15,591 bases of DNA. Origin: CAZKGE01 sp964541695 (GTDB lineage Bacteria; Bacillota; Clostridia; Christensenellales; CAG-138). The position numbers and the translations under genes are program-made. The stretch lies in NCBI GenBank assembly GCA_964541695.1, contig CAZIRB010000052.1:1-15591 (forward strand), in the 5' to 3' direction. Under the pieces are notes generated by a model, which saw only the letters and a program-made list of their open reading frames with translations, had not been told where the DNA came from and did not search any database. Positions within the stretch are counted from its first letter, which is position 1. Each line of letters opens with the position of its first letter. Shown one piece after another: positions 1-6,919 of this stretch.

Positions 1-952
1 CCTCCATCAGCGCGTTGTACAGAAACGACCGGCACGCGACGGGCAGCGCGTCATAATCCTCGGCCATGAACATGCCGATGTGGATGGGGATCTCCGTGCG
101 CTTTTCCGTTTCGCGCATGAGGCTGATGAACTGCGCGGACGTGAGCTCGTCGCCGGAATAATCCATCGTCTTGCCGGACAGCACGTCCCGCAACGACTGC
201 ATGGCGGTCTGTATCTGCTGGATGGCGGTGGCGAGGCGCGCCTTGGCCGCGGGAGCGTCCTTGTCGATCAGCACCGTAACGGCCTGCGCGCTGATGGACG
301 CCGTGGCCAGCGTATGGCCGAGCGTATCGTGCAGGTCGCGCATCAGCCTGTCGCGCGCGCGCAGGTCCGCCGTCTCCTTCAGATCGTCCGCGTACGCTTT
401 CAGCTTGCTCAGCGAGGCTTCCAGCTCGCCGGTTTTCTGCTGGAGCAAATCGGTCAGCTGTCGGTTTTTTGCGCTGATCACGCCGTTGTAGCGGGCGACT
501 AAAAGGGTGACGATCATAAAAAGCCTCGGCAGGAGCATGGTCCCGATCGGCTGCCGGAAGCTCTGCGCGGAATCATCGAACGGCAGGTATTGCATCGCGA
601 TGCTTGCGGCAAGGCCAGCGATGGCGAACGCGACGCTGAAGCGCAGCCGGCCGGTGCGCGAAGCCATCGTCAGCACGATCATGACCCCGAAGCCGGAGAA
701 GGGGGTATGGTCAAAATACTGGATGCACAGGGCCAGGGCGAGCTCGACGATGACGAAAAAGTGTCCCCAGCGCCACGCGCCCGCCGTCCTATCGTGCTGT
801 CGGTTGTGAAAGAGCATCAGCAGCGCAAACGGGACGAACAGGACGAGGGCGATCGTCCGCTCCGGCGGGGTATTGAAGCACAAAATCGCCGCGCCGATGG
901 TCAGGCAGATGTATACCAGAACGGAAAAATAGATGTTGGCCTTGACGTCCAT
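1..952 (-). CDS. Membrane sensor histidine kinase (HisKA_3 type), cut by the left edge
   Basis: Two-component sensor kinase; about 317 residues are visible, read from an ATG at 952 with an AGGAGAA ribosome binding site at 958-964. The N-terminal half (residues about 6-155) is hydrophobic and holds five or six membrane segments. A charged coiled-coil-like linker (about 160-200) follows, then the phosphoacceptor motif RDLHDTLGHTLA with His near residue 208, the pattern of the HisKA_3 (NarL/DesK/LiaS) class. The last visible residues, SFLYNALMEG, resemble the start of the ATPase N-box, so the ATP-binding domain lies beyond position 1. The partner regulator is expected to be a LuxR-type response regulator, probably just downstream outside the window (inference). 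It is divergent from the flavoprotein at 1244. A weak promoter candidate is TTGAGC, 17 bp, CATAAG on the minus strand at about 1023-1051. The stimulus cannot be read from the sequence. Confidence 0.88.
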   Translation of the reverse strand, partial: MDVKANIYFSVLVYICLTIGAAILCFNTPPERTIALVLFVPFALLMLFHNRQHDRTAGAWRWGHFFVIVELALALCIQYFDHTPFSGFGVMIVLTMASRTGRLRFSVAFAIAGLAASIAMQYLPFDDSAQSFRQPIGTMLLPRLFMIVTLLVARYNGVISAKNRQLTDLLQQKTGELEASLSKLKAYADDLKETADLRARDRLMRDLHDTLGHTLATASISAQAVTVLIDKDAPAAKARLATAIQQIQTAMQSLRDVLSGKTMDYSGDELTSAQFISLMRETEKRTEIPIHIGMFMAEDYDALPVACRSFLYNALME

Positions 953-1129
953 TGCTGTTCTCCTAAAAAAGCCGCGCGCTTGCGCCCGCTTCTGCGGACG
1001 CAATCGAAACCGCCTGGTCACTTATGATATTAACGCATAATCGGCTCAATAGCGACTGTTTTATGTAAAAAATTGCACAATACGGGCGAAACGGCGGCGC
1101 TTTTTCAGCAAAATTCCGCCCCACGGGAT

Positions 1130-1158
1130 TTGATTCGCAAAACGATGTCCGGTATAAT
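1130..1158 (+). promoter_or_regulatory. Sigma-A type promoter of the flavoprotein gene
   Basis: The -35 box TTGATT (1130-1135) and the -10 box TATAAT (1153-1158) are separated by 17 bp. The expected transcript starts near 1165, leaving a leader of about 79 nt before the ATG at 1244. This lies in the 291-bp divergent gap between the histidine kinase and the flavoprotein (953-1243), in which I see no other gene. Confidence 0.75.
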
Positions 1159-1243
1159 GCAGATGCCGCCGCGGATGCGCCGGCCGCTTGCCGTCATCCG
1201 CAGTAAAGCGTGCGCAAATCATTTTAATATGTAAGAGGCTGTC

Positions 1244-1939
1244 ATGAAGATCGTACTCGTACACGGACAAACCCATAAGGGCAGTTCCTACCACGCCGGG
1301 AGGCTGCTGGCGGACAAGATCGACGGGGAAAAGGAGATTGCGGAATTCTTCTTGCCGAAGGCGCTCAACCATTTCTGCGTGGGCTGCTACCGCTGCATCG
1401 AAGACGACGCCGCCTGCCCGTATTACGAAGAGAAGCGCGTCATCACCGACGCGCTCGAGCAGGCGGACCTGCTCATTTTCACGACCCCGGCATATTGCAT
1501 GGGTCCCTCGGCGCAGATGAAAGCGCTTCTCGACCTGACGTTCACCTACTGGATGCCGCACCGCCCGAGGGCGAGCATGTTCGGCAAGCGGGCGGCTGTC
1601 ATCTCGACCGCGGCTGGCAGCGGGGCGGACGCGGCGACAAAGGCCGTCGCGAAAGCGCTGTCCTTCTGGGGCGTGCCGTCGATCACGCGCTACGGCATCG
1701 CCGTGCAGGCCATGAACTGGGAGGGCGTCAAGGAGCCGAAAAAGGCGAGGATCGAGCGCGACATGGCAAAGCTTGCGCAAAAGCTTTCCCGCGGCGGGCG
1801 GCCGCGCGTCGGGCTCCGGACAAGGCTTCTCTTTGCTATGATGGCGATGATGCAGAAGGCCGGCTGGGGATCGTCCCCGGTCGAGAAACGGTATTGGGAC
1901 GAACGCGGCTGGCTCGGAAAGGGTCGCCCGTGGAGATAG
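1244..1939 (+). CDS. Flavodoxin-fold NAD(P)H oxidoreductase / iron-sulfur flavoprotein-like
   Basis: A 231-residue cytoplasmic protein with the flavodoxin-like fold of the NADPH-dependent FMN reductase family. It opens with a beta strand and an FMN-phosphate loop (MKIVLVHGQTHKGSSYHAG). A second flavin loop, TTPAYCMGPSAQMKALLD, lies at about residues 80-97. Between them is C45-x2-C48-x2-C51-x6-C58, which fits the compact [4Fe-4S] spacing (C-x2-C-x2-C-x4-7-C) known in iron-sulfur flavoproteins. This suggests electron transfer through FMN and a cluster, although many gut anaerobe paralogues with this motif are uncharacterised. The ATG at 1244 is preceded by AGAGG at 1234-1238. The C-terminal end (YWDERGWLGKGRPWR) is of the kind often seen in this family. 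It is monocistronic with its own promoter and a terminator near 2180-2227. Donor and acceptor are unknown. Confidence 0.85.
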   Translation: MKIVLVHGQTHKGSSYHAGRLLADKIDGEKEIAEFFLPKALNHFCVGCYRCIEDDAACPYYEEKRVITDALEQADLLIFTTPAYCMGPSAQMKALLDLTFTYWMPHRPRASMFGKRAAVISTAAGSGADAATKAVAKALSFWGVPSITRYGIAVQAMNWEGVKEPKKARIERDMAKLAQKLSRGGRPRVGLRTRLLFAMMAMMQKAGWGSSPVEKRYWDERGWLGKGRPWR

Positions 1940-2160
1940 CCGAACGGATTCATCCCGCGTGGTTCGTCGGCTGATCGGCCCTGGCCAACCGCGCTGCATG
2001 GGCAGGCGACCCAACCGACGCGAGCCGTCGGGGCGGGTTGGGTATTGGGTCGGGCAGGCGGCGGGCGACGGTTTTGAGTTGTCCTCGGCGATTGGCGCCA
2101 ATAGCCGAACCACATCGACCAATAGCCGAACAAGGCCGGGGCCCGGCCTTGTTCGCGCAA
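1936..2160. repeat. Hairpin-rich intergenic stretch with three copies of ATAGCCGAAC
   Basis: No convincing gene lies between the flavoprotein stop and the terminator. The exact 10-mer ATAGCCGAAC occurs at 1936-1945 (overlapping the TAG stop), 2101-2110 and 2122-2131; the last two sit in a 13-nt direct repeat with a 21-bp period. Copies one and three are the 5' arms of hairpins: copy one pairs with a bulged GTTCG-TC-GGCT copy just downstream, and copy three is part of a perfect inverted repeat, 2127-2140 with 2142-2155. A further nested inverted repeat (ACCCAA / TTGGGT around CCGACG / CGTCGG) lies at about 2009-2045, and a 12-bp palindrome, ATTGGCGCCAAT, at 2091-2102. No T-tract follows these hairpins, so they are not classical terminators. 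Confidence 0.55.
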
Positions 2161-2179
2161 CGCTGATATTGTCGCAGCC

Positions 2180-2227
2180 CCTCCGCCGGCGCCCTGGCAA
2201 GAGCGTCGGCGGGGGAGGCGTTTTTTT
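2180..2227 (+). terminator. Intrinsic terminator of the flavoprotein transcript
   Basis: The arms CCTCC-GCCGGCG (2180-2191) and CGTCGGC-ggg-GGAGG (2204-2218) pair with one G-U and a 3-nt bulge. CG and then seven T (2221-2227) follow. It is oriented for plus-strand transcription and ends three bases before the stop of the converging ATPase gene. Confidence 0.7.
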
Positions 2228-2229
2228 GT

Positions 2230-3021
2230 TTACAGGACCAGCTTATCCTCCACCTCGTCGCTGCCGCTGACGGTCGAGAAGCGGGCCAAAATCGATTCTA
2301 CGGTGAGCTGCTTTTTCATTTCGCCCTCGATGTCCAGCACGATCTGCGACTCGTTCATCATCACCAAGCGATTGCCGTAGCGGATGGCGTCGCGCATATT
2401 GTGGGTGACCATCAGCGTGGTCAGATTGTTCTCGCCGATGATCTGCTCCGAGAGCGCCAGCACCCGCTGCGCGGTCTTGGGATCGAGCGCGGCGGTATGT
2501 TCGTCCAGCAGAAGGAGCTTCGGCCGCTCCAGCGTCGCCATCAGCAGCGTGAGCGCCTGCCGCTGTCCCCCGGAGAGCAGCTTTACCTTGGCCGTCATGC
2601 GGTCCTCGAGGCCGAGCTCCAGGCGCGCAAGCTGGTCGCGGAAGAACTTGCGCTCGTCGCCGCGCACCTGCCACCTTAGGCCCCGCTTTTTGCCGCGCCG
2701 GCAGGCGAGGGACAGGTTCTCCTCAATCCAGAGGTTGCCGGCCGTGCCCATCATCGGGTCCTGAAACACGCGCCCGAGCAGAGCGGCGCGCCGGTATTCG
2801 GGCATGCTCGTTACGTCCACGCCGTCGATGAGGATTTTGCCGCGCGTAGGGACGTACGCGCCGGAAACGCAGTTGAGCAGCGTAGATTTGCCCGCGCCGT
2901 TGCCGCCGATCATGGTGACGAAATCGCCGGGCCTAATGTGCAAGCTCACGTCGTCGAGCGCGGTCTTTTCGTTGACCGTCCCGGCGTTGAATACGATGGT
3001 GACGTGCTCCAGCTTCAGCAT
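2230..3021 (-). CDS. ABC transporter ATPase, TrpZ/YtrB-like, of the T-box-controlled operon
   Basis: A 263-residue ATP-binding subunit that powers uptake by the permease encoded just upstream. Motifs in order: Walker A GGNGAGKST (about 39-47), Q-loop in RVFQDP (about 84-89), signature LSGGQRQ (149-155), Walker B LLLLDEHTAALDP (about 169-181), and H-loop MVTHNM with His at about 207. The DEHTAALDP version of the D-loop is characteristic of ATPases of TrpXYZ-type importers. The start chosen is the ATG at 3021, with AAGGAGG at 3030-3036. The frame is open further upstream, but that part is the permease gene read out of frame. The start overlaps the permease stop by 7 nt, indicating translational coupling. 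It is the last gene of the operon; no clear minus-strand terminator was seen after it. Confidence 0.93.
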   Translation of the reverse strand: MLKLEHVTIVFNAGTVNEKTALDDVSLHIRPGDFVTMIGGNGAGKSTLLNCVSGAYVPTRGKILIDGVDVTSMPEYRRAALLGRVFQDPMMGTAGNLWIEENLSLACRRGKKRGLRWQVRGDERKFFRDQLARLELGLEDRMTAKVKLLSGGQRQALTLLMATLERPKLLLLDEHTAALDPKTAQRVLALSEQIIGENNLTTLMVTHNMRDAIRYGNRLVMMNESQIVLDIEGEMKKQLTVESILARFSTVSGSDEVEDKLVL

Positions 3022-3911
3022 GTTCCGCGCCTCCTTGCGTCGCGGTCGCGCAGCCGCTTCTGGATGACCGGCAGGGAAAGCGCGAACGCGACCGTGATGG
3101 CCGTAAAGAGCTTGAGGTCGTTGGCGGGCATGCCGAGGCGCAGCACGGCTGCGATGATGATGCGGTACACGACCGCGCCGCAGACGACGCTGATCAGCGA
3201 GCGCAAAAACGTCCCGCGCCCAAAGAGCACCTCGCCGATGATCAGCGACGCAAGCCCGATGATGATCGCGCCCGTGCCCATCTGGATGTCCGAAAACGAC
3301 TGGCTCTGCGCGATCAATCCGCCGGCGAGCGCGACGAGCCCGTTGGCAATCACGAGCCCCAACCGTTTCATGTGGTCGGTGTTCACGCCCTGCGCGCGCG
3401 CCATGGGCGCGTTGTCGCCGGTCGCGCGGACGGCACAGCCGATCTCGGTCCCGAAGAACCAGTAAAGCAGCAGGAACATCGCGACGACAAACGCCAGCGC
3501 CACAATAACGACGGCGATGTTCTTGCTCCAGCCGAACCGGTCCATCATGAACGAGAACACCGTCGTCTCCTTGAGCATGGAGACGTTCGCCTTGCCCATG
3601 ATGTGCAGGTTGACCGACCACAGCGCGATCATGGTCAGGATTCCGGAGAGCAGCGCGGGGATTTTGAGCACCGTGTGCAGCACGCCGGTGATCAGTCCCG
3701 CCGCCATGCCGCCGATAAACGAGATCAGCAGCGCGAGCAGCGGGTTTACGCCGTTGACGACGCAGATGGCCGCGATGGAAGCGCCCATTGTAATGCTGCC
3801 CTCGACGGACAGGTCCGCAATATCCAGCACACGGTAGCTGATGAATACGCCGAACGTCATGAGCGTCCAGATCAGGCCGAGCCCGACCGCGCCGATCAGT
3901 TCATTCCACAT
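3015..3911 (-). CDS. ABC transporter permease, TrpY-like (BPD_transp_2 family)
   Basis: A 298-residue polytopic membrane protein with about eight hydrophobic segments. It is the channel subunit of an importer of the branched-chain/TrpXYZ permease superfamily. Family-like stretches include GVFISYRVLDIADLSVEGS near the N terminus, the glycine-rich LAGGLIAQSQSFSDIQMGTG in the second half, and the cytoplasmic coupling loop around ATGDNAPMARAQGVN (about 160-175). The ATG at 3911 follows GAGGTGA with suitable spacing. It sits between the substrate-binding gene (286-nt gap) and the overlapping ATPase gene. An arginine-rich C-terminal tail (QKRLRDRDARRRGTC) ends in the cytoplasm. The substrate is inferred from the T-box rather than from the permease itself. 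Confidence 0.93.
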   Translation of the reverse strand: MWNELIGAVGLGLIWTLMTFGVFISYRVLDIADLSVEGSITMGASIAAICVVNGVNPLLALLISFIGGMAAGLITGVLHTVLKIPALLSGILTMIALWSVNLHIMGKANVSMLKETTVFSFMMDRFGWSKNIAVVIVALAFVVAMFLLLYWFFGTEIGCAVRATGDNAPMARAQGVNTDHMKRLGLVIANGLVALAGGLIAQSQSFSDIQMGTGAIIIGLASLIIGEVLFGRGTFLRSLISVVCGAVVYRIIIAAVLRLGMPANDLKLFTAITVAFALSLPVIQKRLRDRDARRRGTC

Positions 3912-3962
3912 GATATGTCACCTCGAAGCGCGCGTATGGAACGCGCGCCAGTTTCTTTCGTT

Positions 3963-4006
3963 CAGGCAAGCGCATTGCGGAGGGCCGCCCCGCCTGCGCT
4001 TGCCTG
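3963..4006 (-). other. Stem-loop between substrate-binding and permease genes
   Basis: A perfect 12-bp inverted repeat (CAGGCAAGCGCA at 3963-3974, with its complement at 3995-4006) flanks a 20-nt GC-rich loop that can pair further. It lies in the 286-nt gap (3912-4197) after the substrate-binding gene and has no U-tract. I infer a processing or partial-termination hairpin that lets the binding protein be made in excess, as is common in importer operons. Nothing else gene-like was seen in this gap. Confidence 0.5.
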
Positions 4007-4098
4007 CATGTCGCATCTGTCATTGTTCCGTTCCGGTCAGGCCCCGGCCATGGTTTCGTGCCCAAGGCTGAATTGGCTGGAGCGATTGCCGGGCGGTT

Positions 4099-4125
4099 GC
4101 CGGCCGATATACGTCCGGCTTTTTT
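4099..4125 (+). terminator. Intrinsic-terminator-like hairpin facing against the operon
   Basis: GCCGG (4099-4103) and CCGGC (4115-4119) enclose 11 nt and are followed directly by six T (4120-4125). Only plus-strand transcription would see the T-tract, yet there is no plus-strand gene here. It could stop antisense transcription or be fortuitous, because the stem has only 5 bp. Confidence 0.3.
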
Positions 4126-4197
4126 GTCGCGTTGCCGCCGCGCGGGCCGTAATAACGTAACGATATGGTCCCGCACCGCCAAGCAGCCCGGTCCCCT

Positions 4198-4974
4198 TTA
4201 CGCCGCAGGGAGGATTGCGGACTGGTATTTTTCCGGGATCGTAAAGCCGATGGCTTCCGCCGTCTCGGCGTTGAACGCGGCGTCGAAGCCGGTTGCAAAC
4301 TCGATCGGCATCTTGGACACGTCCGCGCCCTCCTTGAGGATCTTCAGCGCCATCAGGCCCGTCTGATACCCAAGGTCGTGGTAGTTGATGCCGAGCGTGG
4401 CAAGGCCGCCCGCGGTCACCATGTTCGACTCGCCGCAGATGACCGGCTTCTTCGCCGCGGTGGCGACTTCGCTGACGATCGGCATTGCGGAGGCGACGGT
4501 GTTGTCCGTCGGGATGTAGATCGCGTCGCACTGCGTGATCAGCGACTGCATCGCCTGCTGCACGTCGTTGGTGGAGGCGACGGTGACCTCCGTGTAAGTC
4601 TTGCCCTGGCTCTCGACGGTCTCCTTGGCGATCTGCACCTGCAGAACGGAGTTGGCCTCGCCGCTGTTATAGATGCAGCCCACGGTCTGCACGTCCGGGA
4701 ACAGCTCGAATATGAGGGCGATCTGATCGCCGATCGGGTTCATGTCCGATGTGCCGGAGACGTTGCCGCCGGGGGCCTCGTCGCTTGTGACGAGCTTGGC
4801 GACCTCATAATCCGTCACGGCGGTGCCCAGTATCGGGATCGTGGTCGTCTTGCTGGCCATGGTCTGCGCCGACGGCGTGGCGATGGCGAGGATTAAATCG
4901 ACCTTCGCGCTGACGAAACGGTCGCCGATGGTCGAGAGCGTGGACTGGTCGCCCTGCGCGTTCTGGATGTCGAA
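4198..4974 (-). CDS. ABC transporter substrate-binding protein, TrpX-like (5' end lost in the gap)
   Basis: The C-terminal 258 residues of a binding protein of the ABC_sub_bind (TrpX) family, the extracytoplasmic receptor of the importer. Family-like stretches are FDIQNAQGDQSTLSTIGDRF, VDLILAIATPSAQTM, the hinge region around GCIYNSGEANS, YIPTDNTVASAM (about two thirds in) and GLATLGINYHDLGYQTG near the end. These proteins usually have about 320-340 residues, so roughly 70-80 residues, including the signal peptide and lipoprotein cysteine, fall in the run of N (4975-5074). The frame is intact up to the gap edge. It is the first gene of the operon behind the T-box leader. Family members are mostly annotated as tryptophan binders, but the leader here points to tyrosine, so ligand assignment is an inference. 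Confidence 0.9.
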   Translation of the reverse strand, partial: FDIQNAQGDQSTLSTIGDRFVSAKVDLILAIATPSAQTMASKTTTIPILGTAVTDYEVAKLVTSDEAPGGNVSGTSDMNPIGDQIALIFELFPDVQTVGCIYNSGEANSVLQVQIAKETVESQGKTYTEVTVASTNDVQQAMQSLITQCDAIYIPTDNTVASAMPIVSEVATAAKKPVICGESNMVTAGGLATLGINYHDLGYQTGLMALKILKEGADVSKMPIEFATGFDAAFNAETAEAIGFTIPEKYQSAILPAA

Positions 4975-5074
4975 NNNNNNNNNNNNNNNNNNNNNNNNNN
5001 NNNNNNNNNNNNNNNNNNNNNNNNNNNNNNNNNNNNNNNNNNNNNNNNNNNNNNNNNNNNNNNNNNNNNNNNNN
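4975..5074. other. Scaffold gap of 100 N
   Basis: Exactly 100 undetermined bases, the usual placeholder for a gap of unknown size. It hides the T-box terminator stem and the 5' end of the substrate-binding gene. If the family length holds, the missing piece should be roughly 250-350 bp (inference). Confidence 0.97.
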
Positions 5075-5338
5075 CCGATTGCTCGGAAAAGGGCGAATGA
5101 TCGCGGTACCACCTTTTTTCTTCCAAAGCCTCGCGGCGATGGACTTACCCGGCGGTCAAATGAACCGCCTCGCGCTGTAACGGGCGTACCCGGGCCGGCC
5201 TACGGAACGCGTCTTTCAACCGTCGACTCTCGAGATGTATTCGGAACCGTTCCCACCGCTTTCTTCCACCAGCCGAAAGCTCTCTTTGCGCGGAAATCGC
5301 CTCTTACTTATTCCCGGTCACTGTCTTTTTATATATTG
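5075..5338 (-). ncRNA. T-box riboswitch leader with UAC (tyrosine) specifier
   Basis: tRNA-sensing leader of the importer operon, read on the minus strand. The T-box core AAGGTGGTACCGCG is at 5115-5102, with the antiterminator partner CGCCCTTTT just after it. Stem I opens with GAC (5319-5317) pairing to GUC (5227-5225) and CGGGA (5316-5312) to UCUCG (5235-5231). The internal loop thus formed holds the AG-box (AGTAAG, about 5308-5303) on one side and GAA-UAC-A on the other. The specifier is UAC at 5239-5237, followed by the usual A. A conserved-looking apical part (AAAGAGAG, GGCTGGTG) and a hairpin GGCGGT/ACCGCC (5169-5151) fit stem I and stem III. The UGGU in the core predicts tRNA discriminator A, which fits tRNA-Tyr. 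The terminator arm is in the adjacent N gap. Confidence 0.93.
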
Positions 5339-5344
5339 TATCGA

Positions 5345-5373
5345 ATTATAATATATAATATTTTATTTGTCAA
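5345..5373 (-). promoter_or_regulatory. Consensus sigma-A promoter of the T-box operon
   Basis: On the minus strand TTGACA (5373-5368) and TATAAT (5350-5345) are perfect consensus hexamers separated by 17 bp of A/T-only sequence. The predicted start is near 5338, giving the T-box leader its full 5' stem. Such a strong promoter fits control by attenuation downstream rather than by initiation. Confidence 0.9.
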
Positions 5374-5409
5374 TCCCCATTTTGACGATAAAAGGGCGGG
5401 GGACGCAGT

Positions 5410-6919
5410 TTATGGTTCCGCGCGCGCAAACGCCGCCGACGCGGTTAACAAAACTCCGAGCGCCAGCGCGGCGCGGGCCGGATTCGCCGACGCGGCCGGG
5501 AACAGCGCCGCAAGAAACAGATGCCGTCGGCAGGCGCACCACAAAAGGCCCGACAGAATCAGAAGCCCCGACGCGCCGCGCAGGATTCGATTTACCAGCA
5601 GGGCTTCAGCCGCAAACGGAACAGGTTTCACCGTCCCCAACACCAGTCCCCGCGCGATCCCGATACCGGTCAGCAGCGCGGCAATACAAACGAGCGCCGT
5701 CAGCGCCCACAGGAGCCGCTCGCCGAGCAGTATATTCTCCTTACCCACGGATTGAACCCGCTCCACCGCGCCCACATGCGCAGGATATGTGCAATCAGCG
5801 GCCAGCTTCTCTGGCTGTTGGTCAAAATCACGATCGCGGCGCCCGTCTCGGGAACCGCGTGAAAATGACTCATCCAGCCGGTCCCCTGGCCGCCGTGGGA
5901 GACAGCCGGTTTCCCGCCTGAAAGCCGCTCGGTATAATAGCCAAAACCGTACGCGTCGAATACCGCGCCGTACAGGCCGAGCCGCTCCGCCTGCGCGGAA
6001 TAGTGCCGTTTCACGGACGCGCCCGACAGCACCCGCTGCCCGGAACAATCCGGCATTCCCGCGATGCAGAAGCGCGCGACATCCTCCGCCGTCGCGATCA
6101 GCCCGCCCGAAGCCCGCTCCGGATACCGGCAGGGGGCTGCCGGCGTTCCGTCGAGCGTATAGCCCTGCAGCGCAGCGGCCAGGGCCGCGCCGCTCCATTC
6201 AAAGTCCGCATGCAGCATGCCGAGAGAGGAGAGGACCTCGCTTTTCATATAATACGCCGGTCGTTGCGGGCGGCTTCACCTATTCCGCAAAGTTCCTCCC
6301 CGTGACCTCCTCGATCAAAAGCTCCAGCAGGTTGTACCCGACGTTGGAGTAGGTAAAACCCGCTCCCGGCGGCTGAAACAGAACCGTCGAACCGGCTCTT
6401 CCGGAGCGAGGGGGTCGGTTCGTGCGGGGAATAGAGCGCGAACACGTCGCTGAGCGGCAGACCGGCGGTGTGGCTGAGGAACCTCCGGATCATCACGCCG
6501 TCGGACGGATAGCCGGAAGAGGGCAGCGTCCAGCCGTTGAGATGCCGCCCGACGGGATCGTCCAGGTTCAGCCTGCCTTCCTCCGCCAGCTTCAGTACGG
6601 CCCACGCGGTCACCGATTTGGATATGGGCTGCACGCGCATGGGCAGGTCCGCCGCCATTTTGCGGCCGGCTTCGCGGTCGGCATAGCCGTAGGCCGCCGT
6701 GTGGACGATCCGGCCGTTTTGCACCAGCGCGACGCTGGCGCCCGGCACGCCGCAGCGCCGCATCAGCTTCGGAATCCGGGCGTCCAGAAGGGCGATAAAT
6801 TCCGCCGTCGGGGAACCGCGCCGCACCCTCCCGTCCGACGGATACAGGGTCAGCGCGGACGCGGCCAGGAAGCCCACCGCGAGGGCGGCGAGCTTGCCTG
6901 CGCCCATCGCGCGCTTCAC
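5410..6919 (-). pseudogene. Serine hydrolase (beta-lactamase family) with C-terminal membrane helices, broken
   Basis: Reads from a GTG at 6919 that overlaps the stop of the 58-aa gene. An N-terminal membrane segment (MGAGKLAALAVGFLAASALTLY) is followed by a class C beta-lactamase-like domain, then 3-4 C-terminal membrane helices. The pieces lie in different frames: start to about 6390; FQPPGAGFTYSNVGYNLLEL to GRNFAE (about 6390-6283), ending in TAG; YMKSEVLSSLGM through the HGGQGTG motif to about 5750; then GKENILLGERLLWALTALV to the TAA at 5410. A 31-nt insertion at 6252-6282 separates pieces two and three. The Y-x-N (YSN) and H-G-G motifs survive, but the usual SxxK nucleophile motif reads PISK. 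Several lesions plus the lost nucleophile indicate decay; sequencing indels could explain the single-base shifts but not the insertion. Intact relatives are membrane-anchored esterases or DD-peptidase-like proteins. Confidence 0.82.

Noticed and set aside
2098..2131. CRISPR-like direct repeats with 21-bp period
   Set aside because: Only two adjacent 13-nt copies, an 8-nt spacer and no cas genes; better explained as part of the hairpin-rich gap.
1959..2270. A 103-codon plus-strand ORF after the flavoprotein
   Set aside because: It runs through repeats, hairpins and the terminator, without a ribosome binding site or recognisable protein pattern.
2230..3621. A 463-codon minus-strand frame containing the ATPase
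   Set aside because: Only the part from 3021 has ABC ATPase homology and a ribosome binding site; the upstream 200 codons are the permease gene read in another frame.
5237..5241. Alternative T-box specifiers AUA (Ile) or ACA (Thr) one base either side of UAC
   Set aside because: UAC is the triplet directly followed by the usual A and preceded by GAA in the loop; the other registers break that pattern. A formal alignment would settle it.
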